A stretch of DNA of 64,000 nt, taken from positions 97,993 to 161,992 of the forward strand of contig NZ_JABFTT010000013.1 in assembly GCF_021404465.1 (NCBI RefSeq), read 5' to 3'. Below are positions 40,621 to 49,210 of the stretch, piece after piece. This DNA comes from Billgrantia zhangzhouensis. GTDB taxonomy: Bacteria > Pseudomonadota > Gammaproteobacteria > Pseudomonadales > Halomonadaceae. The notes below the pieces were generated by a model, which saw only the letters and a program-made list of their open reading frames with translations, did not search any database and was not told the origin of the DNA. A program made the position numbers and the translations under genes. Numbering within the stretch: the first letter of the stretch is position 1; each line of letters begins with the position of its first letter.

Positions 40621-41085
40621 TCAGCCATTGGTGAAAGCGAGGAAGCGGCCTGCCAGCAACACGGCCGGCCACAGCAGCAGTGACAGGGTGCCGGCCACGA
40701 GCAACTGCCGGGGCGTGGCGTTTGCCAACCCCGGCCCCAGGTTGAGCAGCAGGGCATTGGCAAGGGCCAGCGCGATCAATGCCAGCTTGAGGCGAAACAG
40801 CGGCATGGCCGCGTAGCCGTTGGGGTCGGCGAGAAACAGCATTCCTCCTGTCGTCATGGCCAGCAGTAGCCCAGCCACCGCCACTGGCTGCAGCAGCCGG
40901 CCCAGCTCCCATAATGGAAAGCGTTTGCGCCAGCCCAGCAGGCGCAGGTCGAGTGCGGCGATGGCGCCAATCAACAGAGCAATTCCCAGCACATGCAGGG
41001 CATTGACCGTCGCATAGCCCCAGCGCGAAAGCCGCACCCACTCGGCGAGGGCAGTGTCCGCGAGCCAGGCCAGCAGGGCGTCCAC
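40621..41085 (-). CDS. DUF2214-like membrane protein
   Basis: 154-aa protein with four hydrophobic segments: ALHVLGIALLIGAIAALDL, LLQPVAVAGLLLAMTTGGML, LFRLKLALIALALANALLL and LVAGTLSLLLWPAVLLAG. It carries a conserved His after the first (NALHVLG) and FRLKL typical of DUF2214/DUF6644 proteins, which may bind heme or metal (inference). It lies 9 bp after the DUF6152 gene; convergent with the copper-storage gene. Confidence 0.75.
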   Translation of the reverse strand: MDALLAWLADTALAEWVRLSRWGYATVNALHVLGIALLIGAIAALDLRLLGWRKRFPLWELGRLLQPVAVAGLLLAMTTGGMLFLADPNGYAAMPLFRLKLALIALALANALLLNLGPGLANATPRQLLVAGTLSLLLWPAVLLAGRFLAFTNG

Positions 41086-41094
41086 GACGCTTGG

Positions 41095-41445
41095 TCAGAT
41101 CCTGCCGGGGTAGAGGACGTAGTGCTCCTCGCCGATCCACAACTGCTCGGCTTTCAGCAGCCGTTCCCCGGCATGTTCGCCGGAGACCCGTAGCTCCACG
41201 CCTTCGACGAGATCACCCTCCGCCAGCCCCGCTCGCTCGTTGCGCCAAGGCTGGCCGATCTCCACGGTCCACGTCTCGTCGTCTACGTCCAGCTGCACTT
41301 CGCCGTGGGGGTTGCCCAGTCGTACATGAGTAATGGTGCCCTCTATCTCGATGGTTTCGCCGCCCACCCAGCCATGGTGGGCCTGAGCCGGTACGAGGAA
41401 CAACAGTATGACGAGGGCTAACAGCCACTTTGCCTGGCAGCGCAT
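41095..41445 (-). CDS. Secreted DUF6152-type protein
   Basis: 116-aa exported protein with signal peptide LLALVILLFLVPAQA, cleaved before HHGWVGGE. The HHGW start of the mature chain, IEIEGTITHVRLGNPHGEVQLDV and the small beta-rich body match DUF6152 proteins, which often neighbour copper or redox genes. The N-terminal His pair could bind Cu (inference). AGGAGG precedes the start. Likely co-transcribed with the downstream membrane protein. Confidence 0.75.
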   Translation of the reverse strand: MRCQAKWLLALVILLFLVPAQAHHGWVGGETIEIEGTITHVRLGNPHGEVQLDVDDETWTVEIGQPWRNERAGLAEGDLVEGVELRVSGEHAGERLLKAEQLWIGEEHYVLYPGRI

Positions 41446-41512
41446 GTTCGGCTCCTCCTGATGCGTTCTCCTTTCAGGCTAGCTCCGCCGGCATGGGCTG
41501 CAAGGTCCATCC

Positions 41513-42442
41513 TTATAGCCCGGCCAGGTGCATCAGCAGCGGCAGGTAGGCCGGTATCAGCAGCGGGGCGGCCAGGGTGGTGACCAGCACCGCCAGGGCG
41601 CCTTTCTCCGGTTTGATGCCGAGCTCCATGGCCACGACCACCACATTGGCGGCCATCGGTACCACGCCGATCAATAGTAGGGCCATGGCCAGCTCGGCGG
41701 GCAGCGGCAGCAGGGCCTGGAGCAGCAGCACGAGTGCCAGCGCCAGCAGTGGCCACAGGCCGTAGCGCACCGCTACACAGCCGACCATGAAGCGCAAATC
41801 GATCTCGCGGAACGTGACCCGGCCCAGGGTCATACCGATGATCATCATGCCCAGCAAGGTGTAAGTGGCGGGAAACACTGCCAGGCTATCCATCAATGCA
41901 GTGGGTGGCATCATGCCGAGGCCACTGATCAGCAGCGCGGCCAGAAAGGCGTAGATCAAGGGCAGCCGCAAGATTTTTACCAGACTCTCGCGCACCGAGA
42001 ACTGGCCGCGTGCGCTGAGATAGAAGCCCACCGTGAACTCGTAGAGCGTCACGCCGAGCAGGCAGAACAGGTACAGCGTCACGCCTTCCGGAGGGAGCAG
42101 GATCATGGCGATGGGCAGGCCGAAATAGCCGGTGTTGCCGGTGCCGGAGGAAAATGCCAGCACCGCGCCCTCCTGTGGCGACAGGAAGCGCTTGGCCAGA
42201 GGGCTGATGGCGATGGCGACCAGACTCGCCAGCAGGAACAGCGCCAGGGTCAGCAGCAGGTAGTAGGGAGTGGGGCCGCCCAGCAGCAGACCGCGGAAGA
42301 AGGTGACCGGGGCAATCAGATAGATCAGTAACGTGGCAATTGGGCGAGGGTCGATGGCCAGCCGGCGAGCGGCAAGCCAGCCCAGGCCGACGAAGGCCAG
42401 CAGTGTCCAAAGAGGGGCCAACAGAGAGCCAGGGTCGATCAT
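41513..42442 (-). CDS. AEC-family (auxin efflux carrier-like) transporter
   Basis: 309-aa inner-membrane transporter with about 10 hydrophobic segments in two halves. FSSGTGNTGYFGLPIAM is the conserved membrane crossover typical of the AEC/BASS fold, and EKGALAVLVTTLAAPLLIPAYLPLL closes it. Bacterial members carry malonate, malate or other organic acids; substrate here unknown. Single gene, no good Shine-Dalgarno. Confidence 0.8.
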   Translation of the reverse strand: MIDPGSLLAPLWTLLAFVGLGWLAARRLAIDPRPIATLLIYLIAPVTFFRGLLLGGPTPYYLLLTLALFLLASLVAIAISPLAKRFLSPQEGAVLAFSSGTGNTGYFGLPIAMILLPPEGVTLYLFCLLGVTLYEFTVGFYLSARGQFSVRESLVKILRLPLIYAFLAALLISGLGMMPPTALMDSLAVFPATYTLLGMMIIGMTLGRVTFREIDLRFMVGCVAVRYGLWPLLALALVLLLQALLPLPAELAMALLLIGVVPMAANVVVVAMELGIKPEKGALAVLVTTLAAPLLIPAYLPLLMHLAGL

Positions 42443-42540
42443 CGCTCGTCAATCCATCGCCGAAAGCCGATATGATGCCTGTTGCCGGCGCGGCTGTCAG
42501 CGTCGTCGATTATCGACCCTGAATGACAGGGAGGCTGTGA

Positions 42541-42870
42541 TCAGCCGTTACGACGATTCGATCTGGCCTGCTCGGCCTTGTCGTCGATATTCTCCTTGTG
42601 CGCGGTCTTGTCCCGTGCCACCTGGGCGCCCCCCACCGGTGTCGTTTCGCGCCGGGTGTCGATGCCGGGTCGCTTGGCGCTGTGCTTCTGGTCGTCGACA
42701 TTGGCGTCGGGGCGATAGACGTCATCCTGGGCGGGAGAGTCGCATTCCCCCTTATGTCCTGTCGGCTCGTCGGGGATGTCGCGTTCGGTCAGCCGGCGTG
42801 CTCCTTCGCGCAGCGTCTCGCGCTCATCCTTGGCTTGTGTATCCTTCCTATCGTGGCGTGAACTGTCCAT
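42541..42870 (-). CDS. Small hydrophilic protein of unknown function
   Basis: 109-aa highly charged, probably disordered protein (RHDRKDTQAKDERETLREGA and NIDDKAEQARSNRRNG at its ends), with no hydrophobic stretch. GAGGAGAGG 3-4 bases before the ATG supports real translation. It lies 24 bp after the PRC-barrel-like gene, so the two probably form an operon. Stress or osmotic function is a guess only. Confidence 0.6.
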   Translation of the reverse strand: MDSSRHDRKDTQAKDERETLREGARRLTERDIPDEPTGHKGECDSPAQDDVYRPDANVDDQKHSAKRPGIDTRRETTPVGGAQVARDKTAHKENIDDKAEQARSNRRNG

Positions 42871-42894
42871 GTGCCTCTCCTCGTCTCGGCTTGA

Positions 42895-43206
42895 TCAGCT
42901 ACCTTTGCCCTCGTCTCCCATGGTGAAGGAGGGGGGATCGCTGGCCGGGAAGGTATCGGCATTCGTCTCGTCCAGTTCGCGTTCCTCCTGCTGTGCCCCG
43001 GCCTCGGAGGGGGTTAGCTCGGTGTAGCCGGGTTCCAGCATCCAACGCTGGTCGCGGTAGGCGAGCAGTTGCTTTGGCACCCAGAAGCGGCTTCCCGTCT
43101 CGGTGATGATACCGACCTTCTCGGCGTCACTCGCATCGGCCACTTTGCCGACCTGCTTGCCCGCGTCATCGAAGACGGCGGTACCGGTAATGAGATCCTG
43201 CATCAT
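42895..43206 (-). CDS. PRC-barrel-like stress protein
   Basis: 103-aa protein. The first ~55 residues (LITGTAVFDDAGKQVGKV then GIITETGSRFWVPKQLLAY) look like a PRC-barrel or DUF2171 small beta-barrel. The tail contains ERELDETNADTFPASDPPSF, a motif recurring at the ends of general-stress proteins. Start at the first of two adjacent ATGs (43206) with GAGGAGGG 5 bases upstream; the frame is open to 43374. Upstream, 43255-43263 and 43279-43287 form a 9-bp inverted repeat that may be regulatory. Function unknown. Confidence 0.7.
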   Translation of the reverse strand: MMQDLITGTAVFDDAGKQVGKVADASDAEKVGIITETGSRFWVPKQLLAYRDQRWMLEPGYTELTPSEAGAQQEERELDETNADTFPASDPPSFTMGDEGKGS

Positions 43207-43254
43207 GGCGACCCTCCTCGTCTGGTTGAATTGCCCGATCGCTCCTCGCCGAGC

Positions 43255-43287
43255 AGTGACGACACACTTGTCAGCGTCGTCGTCACT
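43255..43287. other. Inverted repeat in the PRC gene-metF gap
   Basis: AGTGACGAC and GTCGTCACT, 15 bases apart, lie upstream of the divergent PRC-barrel gene. The rest of 43207-43558 holds no gene I can support and should contain the metF promoter. Confidence 0.4.
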
Positions 43288-43558
43288 TCGACATGGGTCA
43301 ACGTGGCTGAGGCGAATTTTTGTTAGCGAAGTTTGACGCTTTGCAGCCATCGGCTCATTCGCGGCCGAGCGCATCGGTTAGACCAGGTCGTTCTTACCGG
43401 ATGGTTCTTTATGACCGAGATTCATGTAGCAGCGTGAAACTTTTCATTGGTCAGCGGTCTGGCAGGGCGGCAGAATACCTTGATTCAATGATTGACAGGC
43501 TGCCACTTCACCGCAACAGCATGGTGTCGTTGGCACCTGACACAGTAGAGAGGTTCTC

Positions 43559-44395
43559 ATGAGCACGTCGTACCCGCTGGGCATCAGTTTCGAATTCTTC
43601 CCCCCCAGTACCGATGCGGGGCGCGAGAAACTGATCGGGGTGCGTGACGCCCTGGCTGAGCGGAACCCACGCTTCTTCTCCGTGACCTATGGCGCTGGCG
43701 GCTCGACCCAAGGACGTACCCTGGCTACGGTAAGAAGCATTAGCGAAGCGGGCATTGCCACGGCGCCGCATCTCTCCTGCATTGGTAGCGAGAAGGCACA
43801 GTTGCGCGATCTTCTCGCTCAATACCGGGAAGAGGGGATCGACAGCCTCGTCGCCCTGCGCGGCGACCTGCCTTCCGGTATGGGGGGCATTGGTGAACTG
43901 CGCTATGCCAACGAACTGGTGGAGTTCATTCGCGCCGAGACCGGCGACCATTTCGAGATTGCGGTGGCCGCCTATCCGGAGTCCCATCCTCAGGCACCCA
44001 GCTTCGAGCGCGATCTCGAGAATTTCGCACGCAAGGTGAAGGCTGGAGCCAATCTGGCCATTACGCAGTACTTCTTCTCGGCCGACGCCTATTTCCACTT
44101 CGTCGAGCGTGCTCGCGCACTCGGCGTCGAGGCGCCCATCGTCCCCGGCATCATGCCGATCACCAATTACACCAAGCTGGCTCGCTTTTCGGATGCCTGC
44201 GGTGCCGAGATCCCGCGCTGGATCCGTAAGCAGCTCGAAGCCTATGGCGACGACAGCGAGGCCATCGCCAAGTTTGGCACCGAGGTGGTGTCGCGGTTGT
44301 GCCAGCGCCTGCTGGATGGCGGTGCGCCGGGCCTGCACTTCTACACCCTCAACCAGGCCGGCCCCTGCCTGCGCATCCTCGACAACCTTGCCTGA
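43559..44395 (+). CDS. metF: 5,10-methylenetetrahydrofolate reductase
   Basis: 278-aa FAD enzyme (E. coli 296) reducing methylene-THF to methyl-THF for methionine synthesis. N-terminal ISFEFFPPSTDAG, FFSVTYGAGGSTQGRT, LSCIGSEKAQL and ALRGDLPSG are family motifs; NLAITQYFFSADAYFHF and PIVPGIMPITNY follow. It completes, with metK and ahcY, the activated methyl cycle set in this window. AGAGAGGTTCTC precedes the ATG. Confidence 0.96.
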   Translation: MSTSYPLGISFEFFPPSTDAGREKLIGVRDALAERNPRFFSVTYGAGGSTQGRTLATVRSISEAGIATAPHLSCIGSEKAQLRDLLAQYREEGIDSLVALRGDLPSGMGGIGELRYANELVEFIRAETGDHFEIAVAAYPESHPQAPSFERDLENFARKVKAGANLAITQYFFSADAYFHFVERARALGVEAPIVPGIMPITNYTKLARFSDACGAEIPRWIRKQLEAYGDDSEAIAKFGTEVVSRLCQRLLDGGAPGLHFYTLNQAGPCLRILDNLA

Positions 44396-44473
44396 CGTTG
44401 CCTTGGCGCGACTCTGCATCTCGGTCTAGCCTGATTCTGCATGTCCATGGAACCAGGAACAGGAGGACGCTAG

Positions 44474-45010
44474 ATGCGCCATGCAAAACTGACAGGAGTC
44501 GCCGCAGCCTCCCTGCTGCTCGCCGCCGGGGTGGCCCAGGCCCAGGAGGGCCATGAGGTTGAGATGAATCTGGTGAGTACCGATGGGGTCGAGGACTCCA
44601 TCGGCACCATTACCCTCGAAGACACCGACCACGGCCTGTTGCTTACCCCCGAACTGAGCGGGTTGCCCCCCGGTGTCTACGGCTTCCATGTGCACGAGAA
44701 CCCCAACTGTGAGCCTGGCGAGAACGAGGACGGCGAGATGACTGCCGCCGGTGAGGCAGGAGGGCACTACGACCCGGAGGATACCGGCACTCACCAAGGC
44801 CCCTACGGTGACGGGCACCTCGGCGACCTGCCGGTGCTGATCGTCAACGAGGATGGCGAGGCGACGTTGCCGGTGCTGGCGCCGCGTTTGAGTGTCGAAG
44901 ACATTCAGGATCGCAGTCTGATGATCCACGAGGGTGGCGATACCTATTCCGACGAGCCGGAACTCGGAGGCGGCGGCGGGCGCATGGCCTGCGGTGTGAT
45001 CGAGCCCTGA
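44474..45010 (+). CDS. sodC: Periplasmic Cu,Zn superoxide dismutase
   Basis: 178-aa exported enzyme with signal peptide ending VAQA before QEGHEVEM. Copper-ligand block GFHVHENPNC, bridging and zinc region GGHYDPEDTGTHQGPYGDGHLGDLP, and the C-terminal Cys/Arg segment GGGGGRMACGVI are all present. It removes superoxide in the periplasm. AGGAGG precedes the ATG region. Convergent with the TRAP genes, separated by a strong hairpin. Confidence 0.95.
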   Translation: MRHAKLTGVAAASLLLAAGVAQAQEGHEVEMNLVSTDGVEDSIGTITLEDTDHGLLLTPELSGLPPGVYGFHVHENPNCEPGENEDGEMTAAGEAGGHYDPEDTGTHQGPYGDGHLGDLPVLIVNEDGEATLPVLAPRLSVEDIQDRSLMIHEGGDTYSDEPELGGGGGRMACGVIEP

Positions 45011-45056
45011 TCGGTTCCGATACAACCGGTCCTGATGAAAATGGCGGACCGGAAAG

Positions 45057-45087
45057 ACACAGGCCCTGCCGGTGGCAGGGCCTGTGT
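45057..45087. terminator. Bidirectional terminator between sodC and TRAP permease
   Basis: Perfect 14-bp stem (45057-45070 with 45074-45087), 3-nt loop, between convergent genes. Confidence 0.75.
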
Positions 45088-45103
45088 TGATGGCATCGTC
45101 GTG

Positions 45104-47299
45104 TCAGCTCGAGGCGATGGGCTTGGCGCCCCCGCCATGCGTGCTGCGCTGAAGCATGAGTAGCGCCCCACCGATGGCGAGCCCGGCGATATCGGTATAG
45201 ATCCCGCCGTAGATCATGCACAGGGCACCGACCAGCATCACCAGGCGCATCCATGCCTTCACCGGTCCGAAGAACCAGGCCTGCACGGCTGCCGCCAGCA
45301 GTACGATGCCCAGCGTGGCCGTCACGCCCACGCGCAGGATCTGCGGCCAGGAGCCTTCCATCAGCATGGCCGGGCTGTAGAAGAACATGAACGGTACGAT
45401 GAAGGCGGCCAATCCCACCTTGAACGAGGCCACGGAGGTGGCCATGGCGTTGTCGCCGGAGATGCCCGCCGCCGCGTAGGAGGCCAGCGCCACCGGCGGC
45501 GTGATCGCCGACACCACGGCGAAGTAGAACACGAAGAAGTGCGCCACCAGGGGCTGGATGCCGATGTTGATCAGGCCCGGCGCCACCACCGAGGCGGCCA
45601 CCGCGTAGGCGGCGGTGGTGGGCATGCCCATGCCCAGCAGGATACTGATGCACATGGCGAAGAACAGCGCCAGGAGCTGGCTGACGCCGGCCAGACCGAG
45701 CAGCAGCGAGGAGAAGCGCGCACCGACGCCGGTCAGCGAGATGACGCCGACGATGATGCCCGCGCAGGCGCATACCGCGATGATCTGGATCGACATGGTG
45801 CCGGCCAGTTGCAGTGCCCTGAGGATGGCCGTGGGGCCCATCTTGTTAGGCGAGATCCAGCTCACCACGGCGGCGGCGGCGGTGGCGAGGGTGCCGGCGC
45901 GGATCACCGAGTAGCCCATGAACAGCGCACCGATCAGGATCAGGATCGGAGCGAACAGGTAGACCTGGCGGACCAGCCGGCTGAACTTCGGGATCTCGTC
46001 CTTGCGCATGCCGCGCATGCCCTTCTTGGCCGCTTCGAAGTCGACCATGAAGTAGACCGAGGCAAAATAGAGTATCGCCGGAATCAGGGCCGCCACGGCG
46101 ATCTCGGTATAGGGAATGCCGGTGATCTCGGCCATGATGAAGGCCCCGGCGCCCATGATCGGCGGCATGATCTGGCCGCCGGTGGAGGCGGCGGCCTCGA
46201 TGGCTCCGGCGCTGCGCCCCGGATAGCCCACCTTCTTCATCAACGGAATGGTCAGCGAGCCGGTGGAGACCACGTTGCCGGCGCTGGTGCCGTTGATCAT
46301 GCCCATCAGCCCCGAGGCGAAGATGGAGACCTTGGCCGGGCCGCCCCGGGCGCGGCCGGCGGCAGCGAAGGCGAAGTTGACGAAGTAGTCACCCACCTTC
46401 GAGGCCTGCAGGAAGGCGGCGAAGATGATGAACAGGATGATGTAGGTGGAAGAGACGGCGGTGGTTGGGCCCAGCAGGCCGATATCGGTGTAGAGCTGGC
46501 TGAAGAAGCGGTGCATCGACAGCCCCGGATAACCGAGGAAGCCCGGCAGCAGGGGGCCGGCGAATACATAGAGCAGGAAGACGACGGAGATGACGACCAG
46601 CGCCATGCCGGCCACCCGGCGTGTCAGCTCGAGAATCAGCAGCGAGCCGGCGATGGCGGACCAGGTCAGGCCGATCGGCGCCATGGGAGTACCGGTGCTC
46701 ATGCGGGCCGGAGTGCCGTTGTAGATGATCAGCAGGTAGCCGGCCACGGCCAGGGCGCTGAGCATCAGCACCAGGTCGGCGGGCACCAGCCGGCTGCGTG
46801 TCTGGCGGTGGAACCAGGAGAGCACGATGGCCGCGGCGGTGGCGGCGATCAGCGGGTAGCCGAAGTGCAGGGTCTCCAGGTGCGGCTCGATGCGCAGTGC
46901 GCCGCCGTCGATCAGGCTCTGGAAGCGCCACAGCTGGACCAGCACGTAGCCCACCGGCAACAGCAGGGCGTAACTGGCCCAGGTAAGCCAGGGAGGCGCT
47001 TGCTCACTCTCCGAGGCGGCGAAGCGGCTGCCCGAGTAGACGGCATAGCCGAGCACCAGGGCGCCGGCGATGTGCACGATACGGAACGACCAGGTCTCCA
47101 TCGGCAGGACGTTGAGCGTGATCAGATGGAAACAGGAATAACCGATGGCCACGGCGGCGAGCAGGTACCACTGCCAGCCGTGGAAGAGCCGTCGATTGGC
47201 TTCGACGATTTCCTCGTCGACACCCTCGGCGACGACTTCCGGCGCCTGGTCGACGGTCTCCTCGGACGCTCCGGGATGGGAAGCGGGGGAGTTGCTCAT
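45104..47299 (-). CDS. TRAP transporter fused permease (4TM/12TM)
   Basis: 731-aa inner-membrane protein combining the small DctQ-like and large DctM-like subunits, as in TAXI-type TRAP systems. Many hydrophobic segments; conserved GTSAGNVVSTGSLTIPLMKKVGYP, EAAASTGGQIMPPIMGAGAFIMAE and GMGMPTTAAYAVAASVVAPGL are the DctM substrate/ion motifs. An acidic cytosolic N-terminus (about 40 aa) precedes the first helix. The frame is open to 47389 but homology and context favour ATG 47299. Works with the binding protein encoded 94 bp upstream. Confidence 0.93.
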   Translation of the reverse strand: MSNSPASHPGASEETVDQAPEVVAEGVDEEIVEANRRLFHGWQWYLLAAVAIGYSCFHLITLNVLPMETWSFRIVHIAGALVLGYAVYSGSRFAASESEQAPPWLTWASYALLLPVGYVLVQLWRFQSLIDGGALRIEPHLETLHFGYPLIAATAAAIVLSWFHRQTRSRLVPADLVLMLSALAVAGYLLIIYNGTPARMSTGTPMAPIGLTWSAIAGSLLILELTRRVAGMALVVISVVFLLYVFAGPLLPGFLGYPGLSMHRFFSQLYTDIGLLGPTTAVSSTYIILFIIFAAFLQASKVGDYFVNFAFAAAGRARGGPAKVSIFASGLMGMINGTSAGNVVSTGSLTIPLMKKVGYPGRSAGAIEAAASTGGQIMPPIMGAGAFIMAEITGIPYTEIAVAALIPAILYFASVYFMVDFEAAKKGMRGMRKDEIPKFSRLVRQVYLFAPILILIGALFMGYSVIRAGTLATAAAAVVSWISPNKMGPTAILRALQLAGTMSIQIIAVCACAGIIVGVISLTGVGARFSSLLLGLAGVSQLLALFFAMCISILLGMGMPTTAAYAVAASVVAPGLINIGIQPLVAHFFVFYFAVVSAITPPVALASYAAAGISGDNAMATSVASFKVGLAAFIVPFMFFYSPAMLMEGSWPQILRVGVTATLGIVLLAAAVQAWFFGPVKAWMRLVMLVGALCMIYGGIYTDIAGLAIGGALLMLQRSTHGGGAKPIASS

Positions 47300-47393
47300 G
47301 GGGGATTCACCCTCGGGTGTGTGATGCGGACGGATACGTGATGGCCCCGCCCCGGCGAGGGCCGGGAGCGGGGCGCGGCTGGGAGGCAAGGGC

Positions 47394-48380
47394 TTACTTG
47401 ATCAGCGCCTCGTCGATCTCATAGCCGTTTTCCTGGTACCAGCGGGCGGCGCCCGGGTGGAACGGCAGCACGGTGTTATGCACGATGTTCTCCGGGATGC
47501 TGGTCTCGGCGGAACGGTGGATGTTGCGCATCTTGTCGTTGTTTTCCATGGTGATGCGCGTCACTTCGTAAACGAAGTCTTCCGGCAGGTCGCAGCGGGA
47601 AATGGCGAAGTTCCACATGGAAACGGCGCGGGCATCCTCCTCCAGGGTGGTGTAGGTGCTGGCCGGGATCCAGAACTCGGAGACCGGGAAGTTCTCGATG
47701 ATAGTGGCTTGCTCTTCCTCGGTGAACTCGACGATGTTCACGTTGGTCTGGACCTCGAGCTGGCTGACCGCGGGAATCGGGATGCCGGCGGCGAAGGCGA
47801 TGACGTCGAGCAGGCCGTCCTGGAGCTGACCGGCGAGATCGTTCCAGCCGCCGTTGCGCCGATCGAAGTTGACGCCCAGCTCCTCCAGGAAGGCGGGGAA
47901 GTAGACGTCGGAGGTGGAAGCCGCCGGACCGAAGCCGATGCGTGCGCCGTCCGGGATGTCGGAGATGCTGGTGATGCCGGAGTTGGACAGCGCGGTGATG
48001 GAGAAGGGGGTCTCGTACATCGGGAACAGGGCGCAGACGTTGTCCATCGGCACGCCGGGAGCCAGGGGGCTCTCGCCGTTCACCGCGTCGGTCGCGGGAC
48101 CCATGGTGGTCAGGCCGAAGGCCAACTCCCCGCTGTGCACCAGGGCCAGGTTCTGGGTCGGGCCGCCGGTGACTTCGCCAGCGCCGGAGATGTCGCCCAG
48201 CTCATCGGCGATCAGGTTGGCCCAGCCGGAACCGTACACATAGAAGGTGCCGCCCTGGCTGGCGGTGCCGACGGTGAAGTTCGACGGCCAACCCTCACGG
48301 TCGGCGTGAGCGGTGGTAGTGGCGATCAGCATGGCGGCGGCCAGGCTGCCGGTGAGCGCGAGGTTGGTGACGTTGCGCAT
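47394..48380 (-). CDS. TAXI-family TRAP substrate-binding protein
   Basis: 328-aa periplasmic binding protein. Signal peptide ends at about TTAHA before DREGWPSN. FTVGTASQGGTFYVYGSGWANLI, GGPTQNLALVHSGELAFGLTT and GIPIPAVSQLE are the TAXI fold's ligand loops. It delivers substrate to the fused permease. Glutamate or other organic acids are known TAXI ligands, but this one is unknown. The long AT-rich 5' region should hold the promoter. Confidence 0.93.
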   Translation of the reverse strand: MRNVTNLALTGSLAAAMLIATTTAHADREGWPSNFTVGTASQGGTFYVYGSGWANLIADELGDISGAGEVTGGPTQNLALVHSGELAFGLTTMGPATDAVNGESPLAPGVPMDNVCALFPMYETPFSITALSNSGITSISDIPDGARIGFGPAASTSDVYFPAFLEELGVNFDRRNGGWNDLAGQLQDGLLDVIAFAAGIPIPAVSQLEVQTNVNIVEFTEEEQATIIENFPVSEFWIPASTYTTLEEDARAVSMWNFAISRCDLPEDFVYEVTRITMENNDKMRNIHRSAETSIPENIVHNTVLPFHPGAARWYQENGYEIDEALIK

Positions 48381-48888
48381 GGCATTTCTCCATTGCGATT
48401 GTGGTTATGGCGTCAGCGTCAGTGGCGCGCCGCGACAAGAAGGCCTGTTGCAGCGCTGATAACGTTGACTAGCTTATTGAGTAAGCAATCGTTGTACCGT
48501 GTTGAATTTTTTTAATTAGAATCAGCTTGTTGTGCGTTTTTGGTTAGACTAAAGTCGAATTTCGGGTGAGGTGGTGCGTCTGAGTTTCCGCACTTTACTA
48601 CAGTCTTATGTGTGGAAAGACGCACACCTCTCAAGAATACGTTAGTCCTGGTTTAGCCAATATGACAATTAGTCGGCTGGCCTGATATCGGTCGTCCATC
48701 AACGCAAGTCATGGGTCGAGGCGATGTGCGCGGCGTGCAGGCACGTGGTCAGTTCATGCTGCCAGTGGCGGTGGACTTCCTTGATGGGAGCGACGGTCGC
48801 CAGACCTTGTCCCTCTTCGGCTAGCCGGTTGAGGCCTGTGGCGACGTCTGCGCTGGGCCGATACTACCGGGGGCCGTGCCTGCCACGT
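48381..48888. other. 508-bp intergenic region with large foldback
   Basis: No complete gene. It is AT-rich at 48470-48560. A large imperfect inverted repeat spans 48541-48660: outer arms GGTTAGACTAA (48542-48552) with TTAGTC...TTTAGCCAA (48642-48660), middle arms 48568-48581 with 48618-48630, and inner TTTCCGCAC with GTGTGGAAA. At 48699-48863 on the minus strand 54 codons are open with protein-like composition but no start codon, perhaps the tail of a lost gene. Confidence 0.55.
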
Positions 48889-49134
48889 TCAGCGGCTCTT
48901 GGGGTCGAGGATTCTCACGGTCTGGATGGTGTTTCTACGCTGCTCTTCGCGCTCGCGGTTGACGCGTGTCTCCAGCTCGGTGGCCGCTTCCTCCTCGATC
49001 GGCGCTTGTTCGAAGAAGTTGCAGTTGACGCAGTCGCGATAGCGCACGCCGTTCTGCTCCCAGGCGCGGATGCGGTCCATCTCGGCACAGCGGGGGCAAA
49101 CGGCGCCAGCAATGAAGCGTTTCTGAATGGCCAT
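48889..49134 (-). CDS. yheV: YheV-family zinc-ribbon protein
   Basis: 81-aa protein. Four cysteines form a zinc ribbon, CPRCAEMD and RDCVNCNF, after the family start MAIQKRFIAGAVCPRC. An acidic helical tail follows (PIEEEAATELETRVNREREE). YheV proteins are conserved next to prlC-type peptidase genes, as here, but their function is unknown. GGAGG is 4 bases before the ATG. Confidence 0.88.
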   Translation of the reverse strand: MAIQKRFIAGAVCPRCAEMDRIRAWEQNGVRYRDCVNCNFFEQAPIEEEAATELETRVNREREEQRRNTIQTVRILDPKSR

Positions 49135-49153
49135 GATGCCTCCATAAGGAATA

Positions 49154-49175
49154 CCGCCGGAGAGAGCTCCGGCGG
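49154..49175. terminator. Hairpin between prlC and yheV
   Basis: Perfect 9-bp stem (49154-49162, 49167-49175), 4-nt loop; no clear T-run, so it may be an attenuating or mRNA-stabilising hairpin. Confidence 0.4.
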
Positions 49176-49210
49176 CGGTGTGGCTACGATAGCGCGCCGT
49201 GCCGGTGTTG

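Noticed and set aside
45539..47341. 600-codon open frame antisense to the TRAP permease
   Set aside because: Asp/Gly/His/Arg-rich translation typical of the reverse frame of a high-GC gene; the TRAP permease has clear motifs.
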